NCBI GenBank assembly: GCA_026168455.1
Contig: CM047426.1
Location: 38,622,175 to 38,686,174 of the forward strand
DNA: 64,000 nt
Direction of reading: 5' to 3'
Origin: Theocolax elegans
Taxonomy: Eukaryota; Arthropoda; Insecta; Hymenoptera; Cerocephalidae
Each line of letters starts with the position of its first letter. Within the stretch, counting starts at the first letter, position 1. A program made the position numbers and the translations under genes. Below, piece by piece: positions 42,469 through 53,000 of the stretch. The notes under the pieces were generated by a model. It was not told the origin of the DNA and made no database searches. It was given only the letters and a program-made list of their open reading frames with translations.

Positions 42469-44815
42469 CTAGCATCCCCCGGCGTGGCTTCGTCCACGCT
42501 ATAGTTATAATAGGTTTATTTTTTACTATTTAAATCGGGTTATCAACCCCCTTCCCCCCGGTAGTTAATCACCCATTCTCTCGTTTACAAAAATATATTT
42601 TTCATTAAAATTGTTTTTTATTTAAAGTGCAAAATACTTAAAGTAAAATTTCAATTAAACTTGGCTCTTACACCCCTCAGAATTGTTTATCCATGCACTG
42701 TCTTTACGACCAATTATTTTTCATCAATTTAATAAATGTCCAAGCAAGTAAAGGTTGCCAAAAAATTCTCCCCGTGTTCTAATGTCGTTATCTTTACCGT
42801 ATCTTTATTGAATATTTATTTGTTTTTACAATTGTTTCGACTGACTTGATCGAATATTGACCATTAAAAATTAGTATTATACGACAAATAAAGCCGAAAG
42901 ATCAATCATGATTATTGTAACTCATCTCATTGCACACGTGAACGTGCCAGAAATAAAGCTTTAGAACTATCTTAGTTTTAAAACTTTAATGCAGATACAT
43001 TTTTTAAAGACAGTCGCGAAAGACGACAGTAGCGGAAAGCACGTGGCAGTATCACTACGTACAGTTTACAATAAGTATATCGAAGAAAAGCTATAGTGTA
43101 GTGAAGTCAGTTTCGAGGATATGTTAGTTTACCAGAAAGCCTTTGTCCTTCACTAAACTTTATCAGTATTCAGTTTATATTACACGTTAATCTCAGACTG
43201 ATAGTTCACACGGTCATATCGCTAGATATCGCAGTTGTAGGTATATTGTTATATTATTAGATATTTTTTTAAACGTCGAATCGAATTATTATAAAACTTC
43301 CGGATAAACAACATTTTTAGTAGTTTTTGTGGGTGAAGTTATTAAAATGAATTGATTCTTTGGGTTTCCAGTACGTGAAAATGCAACATATAGTTGCCCG
43401 TGTGAGAAACATTCTGACCGTAAATCAATTCCGACGTAATTAAAAGTTTGACCTTGGGATTTATTGATACTAATTGCAAATGAAAGTTTTATGGGAAATT
43501 GTAAACGTTTAAATTGAAACGACAAATCTGTAGGGATCATTGGAATGCGCGGAATAAAAGCAGTCTCTCCAGTAGCAGGACCAGTCAATATGATGGCTTC
43601 AATAATGTTATTACGCATCACTTTGACTTGTAATCTAGTACCATTACATAAATTAGGAGGTTGAAGATTGGTGTTTCTATTTTAAGTTTTAAATTATGTG
43701 GAGGAAATCCTGCCGAATGTAATGAATTAAGAAATTCTTGAGGATAATGTACAACGTCTTCAGTATTGACAATTGTATCAATAGATAAATACTCTTTTAT
43801 ATCACTATTAAATTTACCTAAAGTATAATGATTAATTTCTTCAGCAAGAGCATTTCGTGGTGAAATAATTGCTCTTTCACACAGCCAAAGATAAGACTTC
43901 TGTAATAAATTTTCAATATCAGGATAAACTTTCGATATAAGATCATCCAGAGTTGAAACAACTTGACCAAGATTATCTTCAATGTGAATGTAACTATTAT
44001 TATTATCTATAGTACCATTTTCCATTTTTAACAATTGCTCGGAAAAGTCCGGGTTACCCCCACCAAGATACGCTCTCATATTTGTGCGCAAATGTAAAGT
44101 TTCAACATTATTCCATATTTGCGATGATTGTAACATGCTTTAACAATATCAGCTCTTGTTCCTTTTGTTATAACTGGTAAAGTCTGACGAAAATCGCCAG
44201 AAAAACAAATGTTACACCACCCATTAACAAATTAACAGATCTGAGATCCCGTAAAGTTTTATCAATAGCTCCTATATGTGCTCTATGAGTCATAGTACAT
44301 TCATCCCATACAATAAGGATCGTTTCTTGGAGAATTTGGCCTAAAAGACCATTTTTACGAATGGAACATACAAAATCTTGATCACAAAATACATTCAATG
44401 GTAACTTGAAAGTCGAATGCGCTGTTCTACCGCCTTTAAGAAGAGTTGCAGCAATGCCAGAAGATACAACAGCTACGGCTATATTACCCGTTGATAGTAG
44501 TTTGTCCAATAATAAATTAATTAAAAATGTTTTACCCGTTCCACCAAAGAAAGCAGTGAGTGTTGTACTCCGCGGATGTTCAAGGATTTGTCGAATGGTA
44601 TCTTCAGTAAAATAAACACGTTGACAATTTTCTAAATGAACAGCTAAATGTACTACAGCTGGATACCTTTCATGTATTGGAAAGATGTGGATAGAACTAA
44701 CTGAACAACTAAATGAGTGCGATACGCCCCAGAAAAATGTCCATAATTGGCAAAAGGTATATTATATTTTACAAATATACACACCTACACACTCACACAC
44801 ACACACATTTGTATA
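42469..44815 (-). mobile_element. Helitron, 3' part with terminal hairpin
   Basis: On the minus strand the element ends with the hairpin GGCGTGG-ACGA-AGCCACGCC, then GGGGGATG and CTAG followed by T (plus strand 42469-42505), which is the standard Helitron 3' end (hairpin, CTRR, insertion before T). About 800 bp inside it are remnants of the Helitron helicase in the same orientation. The right side is cut by a foldback element at 44818, so the 5' half is missing. An identical terminus at 40026-40059 carries only about 34 bp of the element. Confidence 0.75.
43289..44700 (-). pseudogene. Helitron RepHel helicase domain, degraded
   Basis: This is the PIF1-like helicase half of the RepHel protein that drives rolling-circle transposition. 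Minus-strand reading gives the segment before the helicase (PIHERYPAVVHLAVH, CQRVYF), Walker A GGTGKTFLIN (about 44525-44560), VVSSGIAATLLKGGRTAH, Walker B DECTM, the GDFRQTLPV motif in a shifted frame near 44190, NMRAYLG, INKSQGQTF and finally YVAFSRTGNPKN. Frameshifts occur near 44195, 44135 and 43660, and a short deletion accompanies the last. TTLTAFF is followed at once by GGTGKT, which implies loss of the several hundred codons that normally separate them. The HUH nuclease domain is not in the window. Confidence 0.85.
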
Positions 44816-44817
44816 TA

Positions 44818-45830
44818 TACATGGGGTATTCCACGTGAAGTGGTCCGATCAAAATTTTAAAATGCACCAAATTTCGGGTACACATTGCAAATGTTTTTCA
44901 TAGTACAGAAAAAAATTTTTAGATGTTGGAATCTATTTGCTCAAAAGTTATTCTAACCTGAAAAAGTGAATTTTTTCTAGTTTTTTTTCAACACCAGTTG
45001 GGTTTACCGCTATTTAACTCAAAATCTATCAACTTTTACTATAAAACATTATATATAACATTCGTTGCTAATTATGTCTAGAATTTTTCCTTCTGGGTTA
45101 GAATTTCTAATCTCAAGTTTAATGTTACATAAACTACATGTCAATATTCAACTTAAAAATACTGTAATTGCGCCAAAATTGATTTTTTTATCCAAAACTC
45201 TTAAAGAAAGCTCGGAGCAATACCTTTCAAATGATCTGTAGCATTTTTATGGCCTTTAATTCTGTAAAAAGTTATGATAATTTAAAAAAAGACAAAAAAT
45301 TCACACAAATTAACATGGTAATTCCCATATAATTTTTTAAAAAATTTCGTGTTTCTTTAAATTATCATAACATTTTACAGAATTTAAGGCCAAAAAAATG
45401 CTACCGATCATTTGAAAGGTATTGCTCCAAGCTTTCTTTTAGACTTTTGAATAAAAAAATCAATTGTGGCGCACTTACACTATCTTTAAGTTGAATATTG
45501 AAATGTAGTTTATGTAACATTAACCTTGAGATTAGAAATTCTAACTCAGAAGGATAAATTCTAAACATAATTAGCAACGAATGTTATATATAATGTTTTA
45601 TAGTAAAAGTTGATAGATTTTGAGTTAAATAGCGGTAAACCCAACTGGTGTTGAAAAAAAACTAGAAAAAATTCACTTTTTCAGGTTAGAATAACTTTTG
45701 AGCAAATAGATTCCAATACCTAAAAATTTTTTTCTGTATTCTGAAAAACATTTGCAATGTGTACCCAAAATTTGGTGCATTTTAAAATTTTGATCGGACC
45801 ACTTCACGTGGAATAGTCCATATATATCTC
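44818..45830. mobile_element. 1-kb foldback element with about 490-bp arms
   Basis: 44818-45310 and 45330-45830 are near-perfect reverse complements with mismatches every 20-50 bp. The ends read GGGTATTCCACGTGAAGTGG and its complement CCACTTCACGTGGAATAGTC, next to TA-rich DNA. No coding region. The shared word CCACTTCACGTG-like also marks decayed ends at about 15920 and 55720, so this is a dispersed family. It disrupts the Helitron coming from the left. Confidence 0.8.
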
Positions 45831-45984
45831 TCTATAATATATAAATATTTCGCCGCCGCCGCCGTGTCTAAGAATTCAGGATTCAACATATATATATATG
45901 TTTTATATATATATGTCATATATATGTTATATATATGTTTTATATATATATGTCATATATATGTTATATATATGTTATATATAC
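45830..45984 (+). repeat. Direct repeat flanking the rosa-like element (left; right at 49383-49535)
   Basis: Both copies contain TATAATATATAAATATTTCG, a short CCG/CGCC run, GTGTCTAAGAATTCAG, then ATATATGT-type repeats. They sit just outside the two ends of the 3.4-kb mariner-type element. The stretch is far longer than a TA target duplication, so it is a duplicated flank or a composite arrangement rather than a simple insertion footprint. Confidence 0.75.
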
Positions 45985-46619
45985 AGAGTGTCCCAAAAGT
46001 ATGGACACACCTGAATATCTCGGAAAATAAGGGTGCTAGGAAAAAAACTTACAATATAAAAGCTTTAGGAAATCAAACGATGCATCTGATGGTGACCTTC
46101 AATTTGACCTTAAGCTTGACCTTCAAGGTTATTTGAAGGTCAAAGAGATTTTTTTAAATGGGAACCCCTATTTTTGACACCGGATTCAGAAAGAGCGAAA
46201 AATTTTACGTCCAAAGCGATGGTTTTCAATTTGTTAGAATGACCTTCAAAAGGTAAAATGAAGGTTAAATATTGAAAAATCGTAAACAAGCTATTTTCTT
46301 TGAACTATTTCGGATTTGTGGGCGAATAAATGTCAGAGTAGATTTTGGGATTAACAACCTTGAGTATCTCGACCTTGGAGTTAATTTTCAAGGTCATTCA
46401 AAGGTCAAAGTAAATTTTTTATGGACAGCCTTATTTCTGACACCGGATTCAAAGAGAGCGGAGAACGTAATACCAGAAAGATATTTTACAGTTTTTCGTT
46501 GTGAACATGAGAAAGTTAATTGAAGGTTAAATTTCATAAACACTTAGAAACTATTGTCGTAAATTTACTAACCTTACTTTTAGCGCTACCCAGAAACAAC
46601 GACGTGGACGTACTAAGTT

Positions 46620-46835
46620 CCGTTTCCTTTGGGGTGCTTGATTAACGTGAGTCCCCTTGCCTCTCACGATGGGGAGCTTGCTTAACGTGAGTCCCCTTGC
46701 CTCTCACGATTGACGTGATGTCTAGCCGGTGAAGGCAAGACAGGCTGATGTCCGGCCGGTGAAGGCAAGACAGGCTGGTGTCCGGCCGTTAAAGGCAAGA
46801 CAGGCTGGGGTCTGGCCTGTGAAGGCAAGATGAAA
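46620..46835 (+). repeat. Subterminal direct repeats of the rosa-like element
   Basis: Two copies of a roughly 38-bp unit containing TTAACGTGAGTCCCCTTGCC then CTCACGATGG, and four copies of a roughly 33-bp unit containing GAAGGCAAGACAGGCTG and GTCCGGCC. Inverted counterparts occur on the right (about 48540-48580 and 48815-48890). Repeated subterminal motifs in long-repeat DNA transposons often serve as transposase-binding sites; that role here is inference. Confidence 0.7.
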
Positions 46836-46862
46836 ATTCTTTCAGAAATCGTCAGTTACCAT

Positions 46863-47941
46863 TTAAAGTTCTTGCTCGAAATGCCCTCCATTTCTTAGTT
46901 GACAATGCCCCATGCGATCATAAAATGATGAAACTGCTCTTTGAATCATTTCATTTGGGATTGCCTGTATCGTGTCAATAATACGTTGTCGTAATTCCTC
47001 CAAGTTTGCAGGTTTAGTAGCATACACTTTGTTTTTGACGTAGCCCCATAAAAAATAATCTAGTGGCGACATGTCAGGGGAACGAGGTGGCCACTCAATA
47101 GTTCCTCTACGCCCAATTACTCGTCCTGGAAATGTTTCATCTAAATAATTACGCACGTTTATTGCATAATGAGGGGCCGCCTCATCTTGTTGAAAGTAAG
47201 TGGTGTTAAAATTGTCACCGACAATCTCATTAACCGCAGGTACGATTTCATTCCTTAACATGTTTAGATACTTTTTTCCTGTCAAATTACCTTCTATAAA
47301 AAACGGCCTTACTATGCTATTGTTTATGATACCTGCCCAAACATTTAGTTTTTGTGGATGTTGTGTATGTGATTCCAAAAACCAGTGTGGATTCTCTGAT
47401 GCCCAGAACCTACAATTGTGACGATTAACGTTGCCATCTAACTGAAAAGTACATTCATCGGAAAATACTATTTCGTTTAAAAAATTTTGCCGCGCATCTA
47501 TACGGTTCATCATTAATTCGGCAAATTCCAGTCTTCGATCAAAATCATCCTCATTTAATTCTTGTACCAATTTGATTTTATATGGATGAAATTTCAACAG
47601 TTTCATAATTCTATGAACGGAAGTCCTACAAACATTTGTTTCCCGAGATACTTGCCTGATAGAGGTTCCAGGATTTTCAATGAATGATAATGCCACATTC
47701 AAAGAAGTTTCTTATCAGTCGCAATCTTAGGCCTCCCACTTTTGGGGCAATCTTTGACACTACCAGTTTGCTCAAAACGAGAAATAGTTTTTCCAACTGT
47801 TTTTTGTGAAATTCCTGGTTGCAACGGTAAACGGTATTCTGCATTAAATAAAGCCGCAACTCGACGATATGACCTGACCATGTTACCCCATCCTCTCATC
47901 ATGAGAATGGTTATTCGTTCACGTTCTGAAAGACGATTCAT
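46863..47941 (-). pseudogene. Tc1/mariner transposase, DD41D type, one frameshift
   Basis: The ATG at 47941 starts a helix-turn-helix domain (ERERITILMMRGWGN, then ISQKTVGKTISRFEQTG and GRPK). Near 47700 one base is lost and the frame shifts; the rest (47702-46863, about 280 codons) includes a second HTH, FSDECTFQ (first Asp), NVWAGI, FQQDEAAPHYA (second Asp) and PPRSPDMSPLDYFLWGY (third Asp). There are 41 residues between the second and third catalytic Asp by count, the spacing of the rosa group. The protein cuts at the terminal repeats and pastes into TA. Apart from the single frameshift the gene is complete, so it was active fairly recently. Confidence 0.85.
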
Positions 47942-48545
47942 ATTCAAATGAATAAAAGAAATGAAGAATAAGTTGAGAATTGTAAAACAAAACTAATAAT
48001 TGAAAACAGAATGAATGCTTTAATAGACCAAATTCAAACTTGTTCGTTGAAATTTTCAGAGTCACTGAAAACACTACCCACGAGGTTTTCGGGGTTGTTG
48101 TACACGAATATGGGCTCAGAATTTTAACTGGGTACCCCCGTTATTCCCCCGTTTCTCAAATTTGCAATCTTGCTATTTTTTTATAAATTTGCTAGAATTA
48201 GTCGTGTTTATCTATTCCTTAAAACTGACGAAATCTTATTAGTTATACTCTTATTATAATAATGACACTAGCATTCAAAAAAGTGGTCTATTCTGGGAAC
48301 GAGACCTATGTATTCTTATGTATTTGACGTGCTGAATCCGAATCCAACGTAGCTTTTACTCAGGCATCCCCAAAAATTTTTTAAAGTTATAAAAAACCGT
48401 GAAAAAGGTGAATAAAATCCATATTAAAATGGTAAGATTCGGAGTAAAACAGTTTTTTATGAGTGTACGTGGTTTTTGTGTATTTTGACTTGCTAAACCC
48501 AAATCCAGGGCTTATTTTACCCGGTTGGATCAGACTGTCTTGCCT
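47942..48545. other. Internal non-coding DNA of the rosa-like element
   Basis: Sequence upstream of the transposase start, AT-rich without repeats or frames; presumably promoter and spacer. A TATAAATTT word lies at about 48180. Nothing else is seen. Confidence 0.4.
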
Positions 48546-48574
48546 TCACCGGCAGGACACCAGCCTGTCTTGCA

Positions 48575-48800
48575 TTGTTGCAAATTTTCATTTTTGCAAA
48601 TTTTTCAATTTTGCAAATTTTTTATTTTTGCAAATTTTCCAATTTTGCAAATTTTTTATTTTTGCAAATTTTCCAATTTTGCAAATTTTTTATTTTTGCA
48701 AATTTTCCAATTTTGCAAATTTTTTATTTTTGCAAATTTTCCATTTTTGCAAATTTTTTATTTTTGCAAATTTTCCAATTTTGCAAATTTTTTAGTTTTA
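48575..48800. repeat. 34-bp AT-rich tandem repeat within the rosa-like element
   Basis: The unit TTTTGCAAATTTTCCAATTT / TGCAAATTTTTTATT recurs about seven times, itself made of two related 17-bp halves each with TTTGCAAATTTT. It lies only on the right side between the subterminal repeats, and translation in all plus frames is low-complexity (Phe, Ile, Leu, Asn), so it is not coding. Confidence 0.9.
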
Positions 48801-49582
48801 CTTTTTTACTTAAGCATTCCATCGTGAGAGACAAAGGAGAATCACGTTAAGCAAGCATCCCATCGTGAGAGGCAAGGCGACTCATTTCTGGCATTACGTT
48901 TTCCGCTCTCTTTGAATCCGGTGTCAGAAATAAGGCTGTCCATAAAAAATTTACTTTGACCTTTGAATGACCCTGTAAATTAACTCCAAGGTCGAGATAC
49001 TCAAGGTTGTTAATCCCAAAATCTACTCTGACATCTATTCGCCCACAAATCCGAAAAAGTTCAAAGAAAATAGCTTGTTTACGATTTTTCAATATTTAAC
49101 CTTCATTTTACCTTTTGAAGGTAATTCTAACAAATTGAAAACTATCGCTTTGGACGTAAAATTTTTCGCTCTTTCTGAATCCGGTGTCAAAAATAGAGGT
49201 TCCCATTTAAAAAAATCTCTTTGACCTTCAAATAACCTTGAAGGTCAAGCTTAAGGTCAAATTGAAGGTCACCATCAGATGCATCGTTTGATTTCCTAAA
49301 GCTTTTATATTGAAAGTTTTTTTCCTAGCACCCTTATTTTCCGAGATATTCAGGTGTGTCCATACTATGTGTGCATACTACCTATAATATATAAATATTT
49401 CGCCGACGCCGTCGCCTCCGCCGTGTCTAAGAATTCAGAATTCAACATATATATATATATGTTTTATATATATATATGTCATATATATGTCATATATATG
49501 TTATATATATATGTTATATAAATATGTCATATATATATGTTATATATTCTTTAGTTATATTAATGTCGTCCACGCAGTTGAA

Positions 49583-49723
49583 ATTGTAGATTAGGTATTG
49601 TATCGATAATTGATGAACACACTGTATTGTTTACATTACATTGCATTTCCATCGAAACGTTGCAATGTAATGTAAACAATACAGTGTGTTCATCAATTAT
49701 CGATACAATACCTAATCTACAAT
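49583..49723. repeat. Perfect 63-bp inverted repeat with 15-bp spacer
   Basis: 49583-49645 and 49661-49723 are exact reverse complements; the spacer is 49646-49660. It begins ATTGTAGATTAGGTATTG and is flanked by TA-rich repeats on both sides. A perfect arm implies a recent origin or ongoing correction. It could be a short foldback transposon or the template of a hairpin RNA. Confidence 0.85.
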
Positions 49724-49741
49724 ATATGTTATATATATGTC

Positions 49742-49749
<8 letters not shown>

Positions 49750-49800
<51 letters not shown>

Positions 49801-49822
49801 CGTGCGTGCGTGTGTGCGTGCG
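49750..49822 (+). repeat. (TG)n/(TGCG)n microsatellite
   Basis: About 25 TG units followed by TGCG and TGTGCG units run directly into the poly(T) that is the poly(A) tail of the R1-clade LINE on the other strand. It is the apparent insertion target of that LINE. Confidence 0.9.
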
Positions 49823-49855
49823 TTTTTTTTTTTTTGTTTTTTTTTTTTTTTTTTT

Positions 49856-50040
49856 CCGAATAGGTGGAGAAATGCTTAATGCACCATGACTGGAGCCATG
49901 CGAGACTCCCCGTGTGTGGGACTCTCCTACCGAAGGATGTCGATAGGCATACCCACTAAAACTCCACCTCTTTCCTTACCTTTATTCCCCCGCGGGAGCC
50001 GCCGCAAGGCATTACTTCGCGGGGGGAGGCAACGGCTACA
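49856..50040 (-). other. 3' UTR of the R1-clade LINE
   Basis: The 185 bp between the ORF2 stop and the poly(A) tail contain GGGGAGTCTCGCATGG-type GC-rich sequence and no repeat. LINE 3' UTRs are recognised by the reverse transcriptase for target-primed synthesis; the specific structure is not visible. Confidence 0.6.
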
Positions 50041-53000
50041 CTAACCCACTACCGCTGCCATCGCAACTCCTCTCTCCTCTTCTCTTCTAATGAGACCCAG
50101 CCTGTCCACTACGGACCTACAGAGGGTCACTACCGCGTTCCATCCCTCCTGGGAGTCAAGCAGGCACGCCCCGATGCCCTCAGGGGTGAGGGGACCGCTC
50201 CAAGTGACTTGAAACTGGTCCCGTTCCTCCCTGAAACGAGGACACCATGGGAGGACGTGTTCCACGTCTTCGTCCACCCCTGGACAAGCCGGGCACTCTG
50301 CGCTGCCGTAGACCCCTATACGAAATAGGTAGCTACGGAAGCATCCGTGCCCGGTCAACACTTGGGTAAGCTGGAAACTGACGAAGCCGTGTTTCCTACT
50401 CGCCCACTTCCGGATCCGCGGGATGATGCGGTAGGTCCAGCGGCCGTCCCTGACTGAGTCCCATCTCCGCTGCCACTTCTCTACGGTCCGCAATGACCAT
50501 CGGTTATGGCAGCGATTCTCTTCTACGCGTCGCCCACCCTCACGGTGTCTTTCAGCTCTCTCGGCTGCCAGGAGGTCGAAGGGGGCGGTCCCCGCGATCA
50601 CCGAGAGCGCAATGTCAGATACGGTTCGGTACGCCCGGGCCACCCTTAGCGCGGCTATCCTGCAGGCTCTCTGACACGGAGCACCAAAGCACTTGTGCCT
50701 GTTCAGGGCATCAGCCCAGATAGGAGCTCCGTATAAAATTACTGAGCTCACCACCGAGGCAAGGAGAGACCTTCGCGGTTGCTGGGGTCCCCCGATGTTG
50801 GGCATGATGCCCGCCAGCGCACGGGCCACCTTTGCCGCCTTTGAGCCTGCGTTCGCGAGATGGTGTTTGAACGACAGCCGCGCGTCTAGTGTGACCCCTA
50901 AATACTTCAACGTTTTCACCGACCGTATCCGTTCTTTACCTACCGTGAAGGTGGCGGTCCTCTCCTTTTTTGTGCGAGAGATGAGCACCGCCTCCGTTTT
51001 TTCCGCCGCCAGCCTAAGTCCGTGGTCTCTCAACCAAGTGGCGACCACTTCTATAGAGACGTCTCCGAGATATTCGATCTCTTCGACACTCTTTGCGACC
51101 ACCACTAGCGCCACGTCGTCCGCGAAAGCCACCATCGAGACATCCTCCGGAAGTTGCTGCCTAAGCATGCCGTCATAGACAACGTTCCAGAGTAGGGGCC
51201 CAATGACCGAACCCTGCGGCACGCCTCCCGTGATGTTGTGGGAGTGCACACCGTCGTCGGTGTCGTAGAGCAGAGTACGGTCAGTCAGGTAACTCGAGGT
51301 GACCTCCCTGAGATAGAGTGGCACTTGGAAGTGCTGCAGGGACAGCATGATGTCGTCCCATCTGGCAGAGTTGAAGGCATTCCGGATGTCCAAGGTGATG
51401 ATGGCACACATCCGCCTTGCACTCCGACCAGCATTGATGGCGTTTGTGGCTATGCCAACAACTCTGTCTACAGCATCCATGGTCGATCGACCCTTTCGGA
51501 AGCCGAACTGGTTGTCGGAGAGGTCTCCGGCCCGACCGATGGCCTCTGCAAGCCTGGCGCAGATCACCCGCTCCAGGAGCTTCCCAACTATCTCCAGTAG
51601 ACAGAGCGGGCGGTAAGATGATGGCTCCTCCGGGGGTTTGTTTCCCTTTGGTAGGAGTACCAGCCTCTGCGTCTTCCACTGGGCCGGGAAGCAACCTCCT
51701 CTTATGCATGCGTTGAATGCGTCCAGGAACAAGCCCGGAGCACTCATCGCCGCTGTCTTGACGGCCAGGCCAGGTATTCCGTCAGGCCCTGGGGCTTTAC
51801 GTACGGAAATACCCTTAGCGGCCATCCTCAGTTCGGCTTCACTAATGTCTGGCGACTCGGCTGCACCAGTGGTGGCCATCAGGCCCGTCTCTGCTGCCCT
51901 TTTCCGATGTTCTGGAAACAGGTGGCGGACGACTCCGTCCAGAAAAACTGGGTCAGTGGGTGCAACAGCTCCCCCGGAGTTGATCTTATTCATAACCGTT
52001 TTATACGGTCTGCCCCAGGGGTCGTGGTCCACCTCCTCACAGAGCTCCCGCCAACACTTTCTCTTGGCAGCCTTGATGGCCACCTTGAGATCCCTCCGCT
52101 TTTGTTCGTATTCTGCGGAACGATCTTGGAACCGCGGTGTTCCCCTCGCTCTTTGGTGCAGCCTTCTGGCACGCAGGCACTCACGTCTCTTTTCTGCGAT
52201 GTCCTCACTCCACCAGATTATCGGTGGGCGGCCGCGAGGGTTAAACTTCACGGCCATAGAGGCATCGCAAACCGCTGTTAGGGCATTCGTGAGGCCTCGT
52301 GCTTTTTCTTCGGCGGTTCCCTCCACTTTTGCCCCCTCAAGGGAGCAGAGGAACGTCTCACGATCAAACGTGGCTGGTGCCCATCTCTCTCTTGCTCCTC
52401 TTCCTGCTCTCTTTGTCCTCCCGCTGGTCAGCTGGAGCTGGTACACGAGTGCTTGGTGGTCACTATCCGTGTAACGATCGCTAACTTTCCAGCCGAGTCC
52501 CCCTCTCCCCATCAATCTAGGATCGACGAAGGTGAGGTCGACTATGGACGACTTGCCGGCTTTTGTGAAAGTCGGGGTTGTCCCTGTGTTAGCGATCTCC
52601 AGCCCCAGTAGAGCGAACGCCTCGAGAAGTGCGCGACCACGCGCGTTGGTCTTGGCGCTACCCCAGTCCGTCGCCCAAGCATTAAAGTCCCCACCGATTG
52701 CGACCGGTAGCCGTGAGGACCGAGCACTGGTGACGACTGCATCCAGAGATCTCGCAAAGTCCTCGGTGGAATCGCTGGGCGGGAAGTAGCAGCTGTACAT
52801 GCGTACCCCCGCCACCTCCACCCAGGTAAAGCTGGGAAGGGGGGCGACCATCTTTCTGGAGATGTGTATATTTCCACATACCCAGATGGCCGCCTTGCCC
52901 GTGGTATCCCTTACCCAGTTCGACTTCTCGAGATCCTGGAACTCCTCGCTGATGATCGCTACGTCCGCTCTCTCCTCTCTGACCAGCTGGGACAGCAAGT

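Larger units (their letters stand above)
35721..42472 (+). repeat. Tandem triplication (units 1876 bp and about 2440 bp apart)
   Basis: Copy 1 is 35721-37596, copy 2 37597-40059 and copy 3 about 40065-42472. Copies 2 and 3 share variants absent from copy 1 and share an additional 590-bp tail with a Harbinger transposase fragment and a Helitron terminus; copy 1 stops earlier, at TTATATAATG. Each copy has an inverted-repeat segment, a CpG-rich region with several TGACGTA words, AATAAA words and a CA/TA microsatellite. The first 160 bp of copy 3 are full of single-base indels while the rest is almost identical to copy 2. No protein of known type is encoded in the 1.5-kb CpG-rich part. Confidence 0.9.
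45985..49375 (-). mobile_element. Tc1/mariner-superfamily element (rosa-like, DD41D) with long inverted repeats
   Basis: The left end (45985 onward) and the right end (up to about 49375) are inverted over about 500 bp: both carry GTATGGACACACCTGAATAT, the CACCGGATTC word and a shared frame. The terminal 14 bases of the right side have diverged from the left CAGAGTGTCCC. Subterminal repeats follow on each side. The transposase lies on the minus strand at 46863-47941. Total length is about 3.4 kb, long for a mariner because of the extended terminal repeats. Confidence 0.75.

Noticed and set aside
48463..48850. Phe/Leu-rich repeat proteins
   Set aside because: Translation of the AT-rich 34-bp tandem repeat; open in all three plus frames.
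49627..49863. Small frame across the TG microsatellite
   Set aside because: It simply translates the hairpin arm, TG repeat and T-run.
50493..52879. Plus-strand frames opposite the R1-clade ORF2
   Set aside because: Antisense shadows of a GC-rich real gene; no domain and no independent signal.
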